Positions 1 through 9,024 are shown, numbered from the stretch's first letter. The stretch: 64,000 bases of DNA from Aliikangiella maris (GCF_040719265.1 NZ_JBFDAH010000009.1:1-64000); one strand, 5' to 3'. The notes: generated by a model from the sequence alone, not told the origin. Numbers and translations: made by a program.

Positions 1-78
1 TGGCATTACTTAGAAGATCGTATAAAAAAGTTAGGAAAAATACCTCAACTATGTGAATTCATAGTAAACTCACCGTAA
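1..78 (+). CDS. 3' end of an unrecognised CDS (cut by window start)
   Basis: Frame 1 is open from the first base to a TAA at 76-78 and encodes 25 residues, including the stretch YLEDRIKKLGKIPQL. The fragment is charged, has no membrane segment and is too short to assign to a family. It lies just upstream of transposase debris on the opposite strand, so it could be an intact neighbour or another relic. I do not recognise it. Confidence 0.35.
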   Translation, partial: WHYLEDRIKKLGKIPQLCEFIVNSP

Positions 79-138
79 AGTCTAAATGCCCCCGCTTTTT
101 GAGCAATTACTAACAAGGAAAGTAACAAGGGGTCAATC

Positions 139-1315
139 CTATTTTACAATATATAACCCTCTTTCCAATTGCTTTACCTCACTCAACCATTGGCCTTCAA
201 CTAACTCACGCTTAACCTTATTCACAGAAAATGACACACTTCCACTATGACTTAAGTTAAATAACACTGCAATTTGCTTGAGACTCATAGCCCCATATCG
301 CTGACAGGCATACATCGCAAACGCTCGTGCGGGATTACTCACTCGTTTACCTCCTGGACAGCTTTTAATATCGCGGCTCTTTACTTTAAATATGACTGCT
401 ACCAGCTCAAGAATTCTTTGTCCACCTGGTCTATCTTCCAAGACTTTTCTTAGTTGTTCAATATTTTGCTCTTTTGTCTCTTCCCTGACAGATTCTTTAA
501 ACGCTTTATCTCCAAGCACGGTCAAATAATTACCTCGATTATAAAAACGAGAGATATCTTCATCAACACCTTGTGCAACATAATTTCGATAACCAACGTA
601 TTTTTGCCGCTGCCCCAGCATCTGATAGATATCGTACCGAGTTACTATGGCTCGGTACTTCTTAATTTTTTCAAAAGCATTTTCAACTAAATGGCGATAT
701 TTATACAAACACCAATCAATATCATCATTACCTATCTTTAAGTTGGATTTTCCAGGGATATTAGGTATTGAATTCCGGTCTCTTACCTGCTCCCTAATAG
801 CCTCACTATCGTAGCCCTTATCTGCAATGATGTAACTAGCATATGGCAACATATCGATTAACGGCTTGGCAGCTTTACTATCATGAAGTTGACCGCCTGT
901 GACCGTAAACTCGATAGGCAATCCATAGCTATCTACTGCTAAATGGATTTTACTGGTATTACCCCACCTTGCTTTTACCAATAGCTTCATCAGCCTTTGT
1001 GCTGGCTCCAGCACTATGCTGATGAGCTTTAACTATGCTGCCATCAATAAATATCCATTCAAAATCAGGTTCGGAAATTAGCTTTTTAAATAGTCGTTGG
1101 AGAATTCCCTTACGAGACCAAAGTAAAAACCGCCTAAAAATGGTATTCCATAGGCCAAATGACTCAGGTAAATCACGCTAAGGACGGCCTACACGCATTC
1201 GATAAAGTATACCTTCCATAGTATTTCGGTGTTCAGGCTTGTCATATACTCGGTCTTCAAGCAATATAGCTCGTAGCTTAGACCAGTGTTCATCTGAGAG
1301 CATTAATCTGGACAT
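139..1315 (-). pseudogene. IS5-type transposase relic fused to a RAYT-like C-terminal domain
   Basis: Read from 1315 downward, the minus strand encodes the N-terminus of an IS5-family DDE transposase (MLSDEHWSKL, then IFIDGSIVKAHQHSAG with the first catalytic Asp). Translation is interrupted by an in-frame TAG at 1178-1180 and by a one-base shift near 970-980, where the frame passes to a 291-codon ORF (1014-139). That ORF continues the transposase (KIHLAVDSYGLP, IIADKGYDSE with the second Asp, VENAFEKIKKYRAI). At about 630 it switches abruptly to a different protein: YRNYVAQGVDE followed by a DnaA-C-like helix-turn-helix (SLKQIAVLFNLSHSGSVS), typical of the C-terminus of REP-associated tyrosine transposases. 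The normal 3' end of the IS5 transposase is missing, as is the catalytic N-terminal part of the RAYT. Family assignments rest on motif recognition. The fused ORF may still be translated, but transposition activity is unlikely. Confidence 0.75.
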
Positions 1316-1316
1316 T

Positions 1317-1363
1317 GGCAATTTCGTTAGTTGTTTTTGGCGAAACTATTATACGAAATTGCC
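1317..1363. repeat. 11-bp perfect inverted repeat upstream of the transposase relic
   Basis: GGCAATTTCGT at 1317-1327 is repeated in inverted orientation as ACGAAATTGCC at 1353-1363, with 25 bases between. It lies directly upstream of the transposase start codon (1315, minus strand). It could be the terminal or subterminal inverted repeat of the insertion sequence, or an operator or hairpin in its leader. No second copy was found at the other, rearranged end. Confidence 0.55.
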
Positions 1364-1468
1364 TACTTTTATTTACATGAAAGATCAACACGCCCTAAGC
1401 CAGTTTGCCATAAATAGTTTTTCCTCTCCGATAATGGAATCAGAACTATTCAAAAGTTGGAGATTAAA

Positions 1469-1636
1469 ATGAAAAATTATTCTAGAAAGGTTGTTTTCCC
1501 GCTCATACTTTTATTGGTGACTGGAACAGTAATGCATATTTCTACTCTATCGTTTAAAGAGTTATTTTGGAGATGGATGGGGCTGCTAGTCTTTTTGATT
1601 GTTCGGCTTTACCTAATATATAAGTATGGAGACTAA
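1469..1636 (+). CDS. Small membrane protein, 55 aa, unrecognised
   Basis: An ATG at 1469 preceded by GGAG (about 1459-1462) opens a 55-codon frame ending in TAA at 1634-1636. The product has a basic N-terminus (MKNYSRKVV), a hydrophobic segment at about residues 8-23 and a second at about 36-51 (LLVFLIVRLYLIY), ending in YKYGD. This is the layout of a two-helix inner-membrane hairpin protein. It sits next to the broken insertion element, and a hairpin terminator at 1755 could end its transcript. No family is recognised. Support comes from the ribosome-binding site and the hydropathy pattern, so it is a candidate rather than a certain gene. Confidence 0.45.
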   Translation: MKNYSRKVVFPLILLLVTGTVMHISTLSFKELFWRWMGLLVFLIVRLYLIYKYGD

Positions 1637-1754
1637 GTTGAGGCTCAATTATTGTTTCTATTAGGTGTATTTTATTACAAGAGCTAGAATTGATTCGAAG
1701 AACATGCGTATCAGTTTGATATCTAGTGGCTGTGCCAGCGGTCACTCTCAAAAA

Positions 1755-1779
1755 AGCCACTATAAAGTGGCTCTTTATT
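1755..1779 (+). terminator. Intrinsic terminator-like hairpin
   Basis: AGCCAC (1755-1760) pairs with GTGGCT (1767-1772) around a six-base loop and is followed by CTTTATT; an A-run precedes it, so it could also work on the minus strand. It is the only structure I see in the otherwise featureless, AT-rich stretch 1637-1970 between the small membrane-protein gene and the end of gyrB. Confidence 0.55.
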
Positions 1780-1970
1780 CGTAATAAGTATCTTTAATGG
1801 TTTGTCATCTACCTGATTCATTTAACTTTTCACTATTGGTGAGATTTTGTTAGATTATTAGTTTTAATAATGGGATTTTTAACGACCTTTAAAATCTCAA
1901 AATACATGAAAAAGACAGAATAATCAGTATGTTAAGATTTCACGAATTATGAGTTCCCACACTCCCCCCC

Positions 1971-4403
1971 CTAAACATCCAAATTAGCAACAGCCAACGC
2001 ATTACTCTCAATAAACTCTCGTCGAGGCTCAACCTGGTCGCCCATCAGCGTGGTGAACAACTGATCAGTCGCAACAGCATCCTCTATTGTCACTTGAAGC
2101 ATACGACGCACCTCGGGGTCCATAGTGGTTTCCCAAAGCTGATCTGGATTCATTTCACCTAATCCTTTGTATCGTTGAATCGATAACCCACGCTTAGACT
2201 GTTGCATTAGCCACTCTAGCGCTTGCTCAAAGCTGTCAACCTCTTGTTGACGTTGCCCACGCTGTATGTAAGCACCCACTTCCAGTAAATCTTGTAGTTT
2301 ATTACCTAAGGTGGTCATTTTGGTATATTCGCCAGAGGAAAAGAAATTTTTATCTAATTGATAAGTTTTAGAAATACTATGGTGAATTACTCTAATTTGT
2401 GGCAAATAGCGGCTTTGCTCTTCATCTTTAAACACTGAAACTTCATAACGTGTTGAGCCTGCTTTTTGATCGTTTTTCAGAACTTCTTCCAATTTTTTTG
2501 ACCAGTCAATTATCGCTGCTTCATCATTGAGCGAATCGACAGCCAAAATTGGTAAGTAAATAAGTTCTTTTAAAATTTTAGAATCATACAGTTGTGAAAG
2601 GCGTCGAATATCTCCTTCTACTAAACGATATTCGTTAACGAGTCGCTCTAAAGATTCACCGGCCATTGCTGGCGCTTGCGGATTTACATGCAAGGATGCT
2701 TCATCCAATGCCATACTGGTTAAATACTCTTCCAGTGCTGAATCATCTTTAAGGTAGGTTTCTTGTTTACCTTTTTTAATCTTATACAGTGGTGGCTGAG
2801 CAATATAAACATAACCTCTTTCAATTAGTGGCAACATTTGACGGTAAAAGAAGGTTAGCAATAACGTTCGAATGTGTGCACCATCCACATCCGCATCCGT
2901 CATAATAATAATGCGGTGATAACGTGTTTTTTCTACATCAAATTCATCACGACCTATTCCACAGCCTAAAGCAGTGATTAGCGTACCAACTTCAGCAGAA
3001 GATAGCATTTTATCAAAACGAGCTTTTTCTACGTTTAGAATTTTACCCTTTAAAGGTAATATCGCCTGATTCTTACGATTACGTCCTTGCTTAGCCGATC
3101 CGCCCGCAGAATCACCCTCCACAATATAGAGTTCAGAAACAGCAGGATCTTTTTCCTGACAGTCGGCTAATTTACCCGGTAAACCTGCAATATCGAGTAC
3201 ACCTTTTCGTCGAGTCATATCGCGAGCTTTTCTAGCTGCTTCTCTAGCTCTGGCTGCATCAATCATCTTAGTGACGATTGTTTTGGCTTCCATTGGATGT
3301 TCCAGTAAAAACTCACTGAGTTTTTGACTCATAGTTTGTTCAACCGCACTTTTTACTTCGGAAGAAACCAGCTTATCTTTTGTTTGTGAAGAAAATTTAG
3401 GATCGGGCACTTTTACTGAAATGACTGCTGTGAGCCCTTCTCTCGCATCATCGCCAGTAGTCGATGTTTTATTTTTAGAATTGGCCATCTCTTTTTCAAT
3501 GTAATTATTTAGCGTTCGAGTCAATGCCCCTCGAAATCCCGCTAAGTGCGTACCGCCATCACGTTGAGGTATGTTATTGGTGAAGCAATAAATATTTTCC
3601 TGGAAACCATCATTCCACTGCATCGCTACTTCAACGGTTATACCATCTTCTTCACGCTCTGCCGTAAAGTGAAACATTTTATCGTTAATAGCTGTCTTTG
3701 CCTGATTCAAATATGTAACGAATGCTTGAATACCACCTTCATACATAAAGTGATCTTCTTTGCCGCTTCGCTCATCTTTCAATTTAATACTCACACCTGA
3801 GTTAAGGAAAGATAGTTCTCGTAAACGCTTTGCAAGAATATCGTAGTGAAACTTAATATCACTAAATATTTCTTCACTTGGGTGGAATCTTAATTCGGTA
3901 CCGGTTCTTTGTGTTTCACCGGTTACTGCAAGTGGCGCTACAGGCTCGCCTAATTGATAAGATTGCTCATGCACTCTGCCTTCACGACGGATAGTCAGGG
4001 TCAATTTATCTGAAAGCGCATTAACAACCGAAATACCGACGCCATGTAACCCGCCAGAAACTTTATAGGAGTTGTCGTCAAATTTACCGCCAGCATGTAG
4101 TACGGTCATAATTACCTGAGCTGCGCTTACGCCTTCTTCTTCATGAATTCCAACGGGTATACCGCGTCCATTATCTGCAACGGTTACCGAATTATCGGGA
4201 TGAATGGTGACATTGATATCACTGCAATATCCGGCTAATGCTTCATCAATAGAGTTATCGACCACTTCGAAAACCATATGATGAAGACCAGTACCATCAT
4301 CGGTATCACCGATATACATGCCTGGTCGTTTACGGACGGCATCTAGTCCTTTTAACACTTTTATACTTGATGAATCGTAACTGTTATTATCATTCTCAGA
4401 CAT
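1971..4403 (-). CDS. gyrB: DNA gyrase subunit B
   Basis: ATPase subunit of DNA gyrase, which with GyrA introduces negative supercoils. The 810 residues match the length of gammaproteobacterial GyrB (E. coli about 804). The GHKL ATPase signature EVVDNSIDEALAG lies near residue 46 and the glycine-rich lid GGLHGVGISVVNALS near 117. The TOPRIM domain carries EGDSAGGSAKQGRNR near 430 and DADVDGAHIRTLL. The C-terminal end has QRYKGLGEMNP. The gammaproteobacterial insert in the TOPRIM region is present. It is the last gene of the dnaA-dnaN-recF-gyrB series, 50 bases after recF, the classic origin arrangement. Nothing is missing. Confidence 0.98.
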   Translation of the reverse strand: MSENDNNSYDSSSIKVLKGLDAVRKRPGMYIGDTDDGTGLHHMVFEVVDNSIDEALAGYCSDINVTIHPDNSVTVADNGRGIPVGIHEEEGVSAAQVIMTVLHAGGKFDDNSYKVSGGLHGVGISVVNALSDKLTLTIRREGRVHEQSYQLGEPVAPLAVTGETQRTGTELRFHPSEEIFSDIKFHYDILAKRLRELSFLNSGVSIKLKDERSGKEDHFMYEGGIQAFVTYLNQAKTAINDKMFHFTAEREEDGITVEVAMQWNDGFQENIYCFTNNIPQRDGGTHLAGFRGALTRTLNNYIEKEMANSKNKTSTTGDDAREGLTAVISVKVPDPKFSSQTKDKLVSSEVKSAVEQTMSQKLSEFLLEHPMEAKTIVTKMIDAARAREAARKARDMTRRKGVLDIAGLPGKLADCQEKDPAVSELYIVEGDSAGGSAKQGRNRKNQAILPLKGKILNVEKARFDKMLSSAEVGTLITALGCGIGRDEFDVEKTRYHRIIIMTDADVDGAHIRTLLLTFFYRQMLPLIERGYVYIAQPPLYKIKKGKQETYLKDDSALEEYLTSMALDEASLHVNPQAPAMAGESLERLVNEYRLVEGDIRRLSQLYDSKILKELIYLPILAVDSLNDEAAIIDWSKKLEEVLKNDQKAGSTRYEVSVFKDEEQSRYLPQIRVIHHSISKTYQLDKNFFSSGEYTKMTTLGNKLQDLLEVGAYIQRGQRQQEVDSFEQALEWLMQQSKRGLSIQRYKGLGEMNPDQLWETTMDPEVRRMLQVTIEDAVATDQLFTTLMGDQVEPRREFIESNALAVANLDV

Positions 4404-4453
4404 TCAGTATTCTACCTTTTCAATGTTTATTCTTTCACTATTTACGCGGAGCT

Positions 4454-5551
4454 CTACTCATTAATGGGTGAGATTGTTCCATGTTCCACGTGAAACATAT
4501 GGGTACTATTATACCTGTTTTTTAACCAACTTAGCGAATCTCTTTGCAAGCAGGAAAGCATGGTCTGCACATTTTTCTGTTGGAATAGTAATTCCAATAG
4601 AGACCTCTGATTTTGTTCATCTAACTCCGAGGTAAAGTCATCCAACAAAAATAACGAATCTTTATTTGATAGGCGCTTAAGTACCGCAGTTTGCGCTAAA
4701 AAGAGTGCGTTAATGATTATCTTCTTTTGCCCCCTCGAAAAATAATCTTTTACCAATCCTTGCTCCACCTTTAAACGAATATCCGCGCGATGAGCGCCAT
4801 ACTTCGTTGTACCTGACCTGATATCCGATTCTAATGATTCAACAAGTCTCTCATCTAACATCCCACTGTAACCAGGATAATAGCCAATCTTCAACTCATT
4901 ACAGAATTCAGCATCCAACTTGATAATTATTTTATTAAGCTCATATTCTAGTTGTTCAATTATATCCTCACGAGCCCGATTGATAATATTAGACAGAGAA
5001 CAAAGCTGACTATTCCATGAATCTAATTGCGCCTTTGAACTTCCTTTATATTTAATAGATTTTAATAGAGCATTGCGCTGCTGAAGAACTTGATTATATT
5101 TCTTCCAGTATTCATGGTAGTCATGTTTCACGTGAAACAAACACCAGTCTATATACTTCCTTCTCTCAGCAGGACCAGAATCTATTAAGTGATATGATTC
5201 TGGACTTAGAACCTGGGTTGGATATATCTTCGATAAAGCAGATAAGGAATTAATAGTTTCCCCGTTTAATCGAATCTCTCGCTTCTTGTTAGCCTTGGTA
5301 TAACCAAGACCCACCTTGGTCTGATCGTCCATTTGAGCAAATAAAGTAAACTGGGTATCAGCATGATTAGCAATGAGCTCGAATTTATTCGTTCTAAATG
5401 ACCGACCAGATGCAATCAGTGCAATAGCTTCTAAAATACTGGACTTGCCAGCACCATTATCACCAAAAAAAATATTCAACTCTCGGTCAAAAGTGATTTT
5501 TCCCGGTTTCAAATTTCTTAGCCCTCGATATTGGAGCGCTTTAAAATACAT
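4454..5551 (-). CDS. recF: DNA replication/repair protein RecF
   Basis: SMC-like ATPase that helps load RecA on gapped DNA during recombinational repair. The 365-residue length is normal. The Walker A motif FFGDNGAGKSSILEAIALIA lies near residue 29, the signature SRGQKKIIINALFLAQ near 270 and Walker B LFLLDDFTSELD near 300. It starts 25 bases after dnaN and ends 50 bases before gyrB, so it is probably cotranscribed with both. Two parS-type palindromes lie within the coding sequence (5124-5139 and 4482-4497), so the gene also carries chromosome-partition sites; the second encodes part of the C-terminal HMFHVEHG. Confidence 0.97.
   Translation of the reverse strand: MYFKALQYRGLRNLKPGKITFDRELNIFFGDNGAGKSSILEAIALIASGRSFRTNKFELIANHADTQFTLFAQMDDQTKVGLGYTKANKKREIRLNGETINSLSALSKIYPTQVLSPESYHLIDSGPAERRKYIDWCLFHVKHDYHEYWKKYNQVLQQRNALLKSIKYKGSSKAQLDSWNSQLCSLSNIINRAREDIIEQLEYELNKIIIKLDAEFCNELKIGYYPGYSGMLDERLVESLESDIRSGTTKYGAHRADIRLKVEQGLVKDYFSRGQKKIIINALFLAQTAVLKRLSNKDSLFLLDDFTSELDEQNQRSLLELLFQQKNVQTMLSCLQRDSLSWLKNRYNSTHMFHVEHGTISPINE
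4482..4497. promoter_or_regulatory. parS: parS-like site, one mismatch
   Basis: TGTTCCACGTGAAACA matches the conserved bacterial parS sequence TGTTTCACGTGAAACA at 15 of 16 positions. It lies near the 3' end of recF, about 12.6 kb from parA. ParB, encoded at 17940-18818, is the expected binder. It is a weaker copy than the site at 5124. Confidence 0.8.
5124..5139. promoter_or_regulatory. parS: parS site, perfect palindrome
   Basis: TGTTTCACGTGAAACA is an exact match to the consensus parS for chromosomal ParB. It lies inside recF, close to oriC, where parS clusters normally occur. With the copy at 4482 it makes a pair about 640 bp apart that could nucleate a ParB-CTP complex spreading over gyrB-dnaA. 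Confidence 0.92.
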
Positions 5552-5576
5552 TTAGAAGTATGATCTAATTAAAAGA

Positions 5577-6683
5577 TTACAGCCGCATTGGCATTACAAC
5601 ATATAAACTATCACTCGATTCGGCATTCTCAATTAATACACTACTATTAGAATCACCTAGATTAAAGCGAACATTCTCCGAACGGATAACATTAAGCGCA
5701 TCCAATAAATAGCCAACATTAAACCCGATTTCCAGTTCGTCATCATTGTAATCAACGTCTAGCTCAATCTCAGCCTCTTCTTGCTCAGGGTTATTAGCAT
5801 GAATTGCTAACTTATCTTGGTGAATAGAGAGTCTGACACCTCGGAATTTCTCGTTACACAAAATTGAAGCTCGTGAAAAAGCTTCTCGCAAACTATCCCT
5901 TTCGGCAACCAATAAGCGCTGTGCATTTTTTGGAAGTACTTTGTCATAGTCAGGGAAGCGGCCATCAATCAATTTTGAAGTGAATATATATTGACCCAAT
6001 GTAATACGGATGTGGTTATCATTTAGTTCAACTACACAAGACTCCTGATTAGACGACAATAACTTAGATGCTTCAATAATCCCCTTACGCGGAACAATAG
6101 CTTGTAATAATGTCTCGCTTACCTGTTGAGACAACTCTAATGAAGACAACGCTAGACGGTGGCCATCTGTGGCTACAGAGAGTAGCTTATTACCATTAAT
6201 CTCCAGTAGCATACCATTCAAATAGTATCTTACATCTTGATGAGCCATTGCAAATTGGGTTTTATCGAATAAGCTTTTTAGTTCAATAGAGTCAATTGAA
6301 AACTGAGTATTGAATAAAACCTCTTCAATATTTGGAAATTCCTGAGCCGATATCGTAGATAGAGAAAATCGGTTACGACCAGAAGATATTTTTAGACGGG
6401 ATTCATCTAATTGAATATTAATAGATTTATCGTCAGATAGGCTTTTACAAATATCTATAAATTTACGTGCTGGAACGGTTATATCACCTTCCAAATACTC
6501 CCCTTCGAGGGGGATTTTAGCAGACATCTCTATTTCTAAGTCTGTGGCGGTCAAAGCCAATTGTCCGGCCTCGACCCGGAGTAATAAATTAGCTAAAACA
6601 GGTAAAGTCTGTCTTTTTTCTACCGCACCAGATACTAATTGCAGCGGTGTAATAAGTACGTCTTTACTGACCGAAAATTTCAT
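5577..6683 (-). CDS. dnaN: DNA polymerase III beta sliding clamp
   Basis: Ring-forming processivity clamp for DNA polymerase III and a binding platform for repair and initiation proteins. The 368-residue length fits three clamp subdomains (E. coli 366). Recognisable segments are KRQTLPVLANLLL near residue 23, ATDLEIEMSA near 60, FPDYDKVLPK near 240 and the C-terminal YVVMPMRL, typical of DnaN. It lies 30 bases downstream of dnaA and 25 bases upstream of recF, indicating a common transcript. Confidence 0.98.
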   Translation of the reverse strand: MKFSVSKDVLITPLQLVSGAVEKRQTLPVLANLLLRVEAGQLALTATDLEIEMSAKIPLEGEYLEGDITVPARKFIDICKSLSDDKSINIQLDESRLKISSGRNRFSLSTISAQEFPNIEEVLFNTQFSIDSIELKSLFDKTQFAMAHQDVRYYLNGMLLEINGNKLLSVATDGHRLALSSLELSQQVSETLLQAIVPRKGIIEASKLLSSNQESCVVELNDNHIRITLGQYIFTSKLIDGRFPDYDKVLPKNAQRLLVAERDSLREAFSRASILCNEKFRGVRLSIHQDKLAIHANNPEQEEAEIELDVDYNDDELEIGFNVGYLLDALNVIRSENVRFNLGDSNSSVLIENAESSDSLYVVMPMRL

Positions 6684-6713
6684 TGCCCTACGCTCCTAAA
6701 TCAAGAGTCTACT

Positions 6714-8069
6714 TTAACTGGATAATGTTCTTAATAAATTGGTGTAATCTTCGTTAATGTCTTCAGACTCTTCTTTCAAAGTCTTGACCTTGCGACAGGC
6801 GTGGAGAACCGTAGTGTGGTCTTTACCACCAAAGGCTTCCCCGATTTCAGGTAAACTGTGGTTAGTCAGTTCCTTGGCCAGCGACATCGCTAATTGTCGT
6901 GGTCTGGCAATCGATCGGTTTCTTCTTTTTGATAAGAGATCTGAAACTTTTATTTTATAATATTCTGCAACGGTTTTCTGTATATTCTCAATACTGACTT
7001 GCTTGTCTTGTGCGGCAATTAAATCACGTAGTGCTTCTTTGACAAATTCAACCGTGATTTCTTTTCCGGTAAATTGCGCATTGGCAATTACCCTTTTTAA
7101 TGCCCCTTCAAGTTCACGAACATTAGAGCGGATTCGCTTGGCAATAAAAAATGCAACTTCATGTGGTAGCTCAATTTTTGATTCTTCAGCTTTCGAAATC
7201 AATATGGCCACTCGAGTCTCTAATTCTGGAGGATCGATAGATACGGTTAGTCCCCAGCCAAACCGAGATTTTAAACGTTCTTCTACACCATCTATCTCTC
7301 TCGGATATCTATCACAGGTTAATATAACTTGTTGATTTCCCTCAAGTAATGCATTAAATGTGTGAAAAAACTCTTCTTGTGAACGTTCTTTATTTGCAAA
7401 AAACTGAATATCATCAATGAATAACGCATCTACTGAACGATAAAACTTTTTAAACTTTTCTATAGTATTCGTTTGTAAGGCTTTTACCATATCAGCAACA
7501 AAACGTTCTGAATGCAGATAAACGACTTTGCCGTTAGGTTTGTTTTTGAGAATTTGATTACCAACGGCCTGCATTAAATGAGTTTTACCTAATCCTACGC
7601 CACCGTAAATAAACAAAGGGTTATAAGCGGTCCCAGGATTTTGTGCAATTTGCTTTGCTGCTGCCATTGCTAGCTGATTACTTTTACCTTGAACAAAACT
7701 GTCAAAAGTAAAAGATTGATTTAAATTACCTCTACGGGTTGATTCATTAATATTGGTTGTAGCTTCAGGTAAATCGGCTGTTGTTGTTTGACTAACCGGT
7801 TGAGTTTCTTCAACAATACTTTTACGTTCAAATAGTGGATTAACAGTAGCAATATCAAGTTGAATCTGTAATTTTTCTTCACCTTCACTCGCTAATATTT
7901 CTCTTATGCGAGGTAAATATTTTTCTCTTACCCAATCAAGAACAAATCGATTGGGTGCTCTCAAGTGAAGCTGTTGGTTCTCCAATGTAGCTTTTAAAGG
8001 TCTTATCCAGGTACTGAACTCAGTAGGAGGTAGTTCATCTTGTAGATATCTCTGACACTTATTCCACAT
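6714..8069 (-). CDS. dnaA: Chromosomal replication initiator DnaA
   Basis: AAA+ initiator that binds DnaA boxes at oriC and opens the origin. It has 451 residues: N-terminal domain I (WNKCQRYLQDELPPTEFSTW), a variable linker at about 80-115, the AAA+ core with Walker A GGVGLGKTHLMQAVGN near 157 and Walker B ALFIDDIQFF, and the C-terminal domain with the DnaA signature GGKDHTTVLHACRKV near 415. The start begins a few residues later than E. coli DnaA, but no upstream in-frame start is apparent and no clear ribosome-binding site is visible. A near-consensus DnaA box about 110 bp upstream suggests autoregulation (inference). Confidence 0.98.
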   Translation of the reverse strand: MWNKCQRYLQDELPPTEFSTWIRPLKATLENQQLHLRAPNRFVLDWVREKYLPRIREILASEGEEKLQIQLDIATVNPLFERKSIVEETQPVSQTTTADLPEATTNINESTRRGNLNQSFTFDSFVQGKSNQLAMAAAKQIAQNPGTAYNPLFIYGGVGLGKTHLMQAVGNQILKNKPNGKVVYLHSERFVADMVKALQTNTIEKFKKFYRSVDALFIDDIQFFANKERSQEEFFHTFNALLEGNQQVILTCDRYPREIDGVEERLKSRFGWGLTVSIDPPELETRVAILISKAEESKIELPHEVAFFIAKRIRSNVRELEGALKRVIANAQFTGKEITVEFVKEALRDLIAAQDKQVSIENIQKTVAEYYKIKVSDLLSKRRNRSIARPRQLAMSLAKELTNHSLPEIGEAFGGKDHTTVLHACRKVKTLKEESEDINEDYTNLLRTLSS

Positions 8070-8178
8070 TGAATTTATCTATAATTTTAATATTTTAATT
8101 AATTTTATCTAAGCAGAGAATAATCGCTTAGATCACTTTCTGTGAACGAGTTATGGAGTTTAGATCGAAACAGGAAAT

Positions 8179-8187
8179 TGATCCACA
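8179..8187 (+). promoter_or_regulatory. DnaA box, near consensus
   Basis: TGATCCACA differs from the DnaA box TTATCCACA at one position. It is the box closest to dnaA and could serve both origin function and dnaA autoregulation. Confidence 0.55.
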
Positions 8188-8446
8188 GGTTTTAGCAATA
8201 ATATTTGAGTTAGTGTGTATTAGTCAGGTTTTTCATAGTGAATGTAATTTAAACAATATTTTCATATATTAACCAATATTAGTTTATTTTTGTTAGTTAA
8301 ATGTATTAAAAGTTGTTGGTAAATTAATTTTTTAAAAAAATAGTAATTTTATTCATTTTTGATCAAGGTTTATAAATGGTTTTTTCGTTGTTTATAGACA
8401 TACTTATCATTTCAATAAAGTCATGTATTTTAAAAAGAAAATAGAC

Positions 8447-8455
8447 TTATCCACA
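8447..8455 (+). promoter_or_regulatory. DnaA box, perfect
   Basis: TTATCCACA is an exact consensus DnaA box in the AT-rich dnaA-rpmH intergenic region, followed by an A-run. Confidence 0.85.
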
Positions 8456-8635
8456 AAAAAAGACTTGCGTAGATCTTAATATAATAAGATCTTTTTCTTT
8501 TTATTATAGTTATTAGCTTGTGAACAAAATTTTGCTTGAAATTTGAGAGTTAATGATCTATTTAAAGTAAGAATAAATAAATTTCAAAATTACTGGATGT
8601 TTTATAAACTCTTGCTAAATTTTTAACTAAAATTA

Positions 8636-8644
8636 TTATCCACA
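8636..8644 (+). promoter_or_regulatory. DnaA box, perfect
   Basis: TTATCCACA, exact consensus, in the same orientation as the box at 8447 and about 190 bp from it, on the rpmH side of the region. Confidence 0.85.
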
Positions 8645-8788
8645 GTTAATTGAGCATAATGGTCTCGAATTGGTACATTTAGTATTTAATTTAAAATTAA
8701 ACAACTATATCTAGTATTTATTATCGATCGTAGATATTGAAATTAAGCGACCTTCGGTGTTTGTGAGTAAATGTTGAACAGAAAGGCG

Positions 8789-8817
8789 TTGACAGTAAAA
8801 TTTGAATGCAATAGAAT
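8789..8817 (+). promoter_or_regulatory. Sigma-70 promoter of rpmH-rnpA
   Basis: A -35 TTGACA at 8789-8794 and a -10 TAGAAT at 8812-8817 are separated by 17 bp, about 70 bp upstream of rpmH. This is a near-consensus housekeeping promoter, as expected for a ribosomal-protein operon. Confidence 0.85.
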
Positions 8818-8889
8818 TTGCGCCCTTCTCAACAGGTGGTCAGATTTTGTAATCGGCAACTTTAATCAATTTAATTAACGGATAGTCTG

Positions 8890-9024
8890 ATGAAACGTAC
8901 ATTTCAGCCTAGTACTTTAAAGCGTAAACGCCGTCATGGTTTTCGTGCTCGTATGGCAACCAAAAATGGTCGTCTAGTTATTAATCGCCGACGTGCTAAA
9001 GGTCGTAAACGATTAAGTGCATAA
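8890..9024 (+). CDS. rpmH: 50S ribosomal protein L34
   Basis: Small, highly basic protein of the large ribosomal subunit. The 44 codons run from ATG at 8890 to TAA at 9022-9024; the product begins MKRTFQPSTLKRKRRHGF and ends RRRAKGRKRLSA, diagnostic for L34. A near-consensus promoter lies at 8789. The gene heads the conserved rpmH-rnpA-yidD-yidC-mnmE series. Confidence 0.98.
   Translation: MKRTFQPSTLKRKRRHGFRARMATKNGRLVINRRRAKGRKRLSA

Larger units (their letters stand above)
8070..8888. other. oriC: Probable replication origin (oriC) between dnaA and rpmH
   Basis: This 820-bp gene-free, very AT-rich region separates divergent dnaA and rpmH, the usual position of oriC in many gammaproteobacteria such as Pseudomonas. 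It contains two perfect DnaA boxes (8447, 8636) and a near-perfect one (8179), several GATC sites, and a long A/T tract at about 8220-8350 that could be the unwinding element. A hairpin of AGATCTT (8471-8477) and AAGATCT (8486-8492) is followed by a T-rich run. The assignment rests on position, boxes and base composition; GC skew was not computed. Confidence 0.85.

Noticed and set aside
1554..1760. Minus-strand open frame of 68 codons
   Set aside because: It overlaps the end of the small membrane-protein gene and the terminator hairpin, has no ribosome-binding site and no family resemblance.
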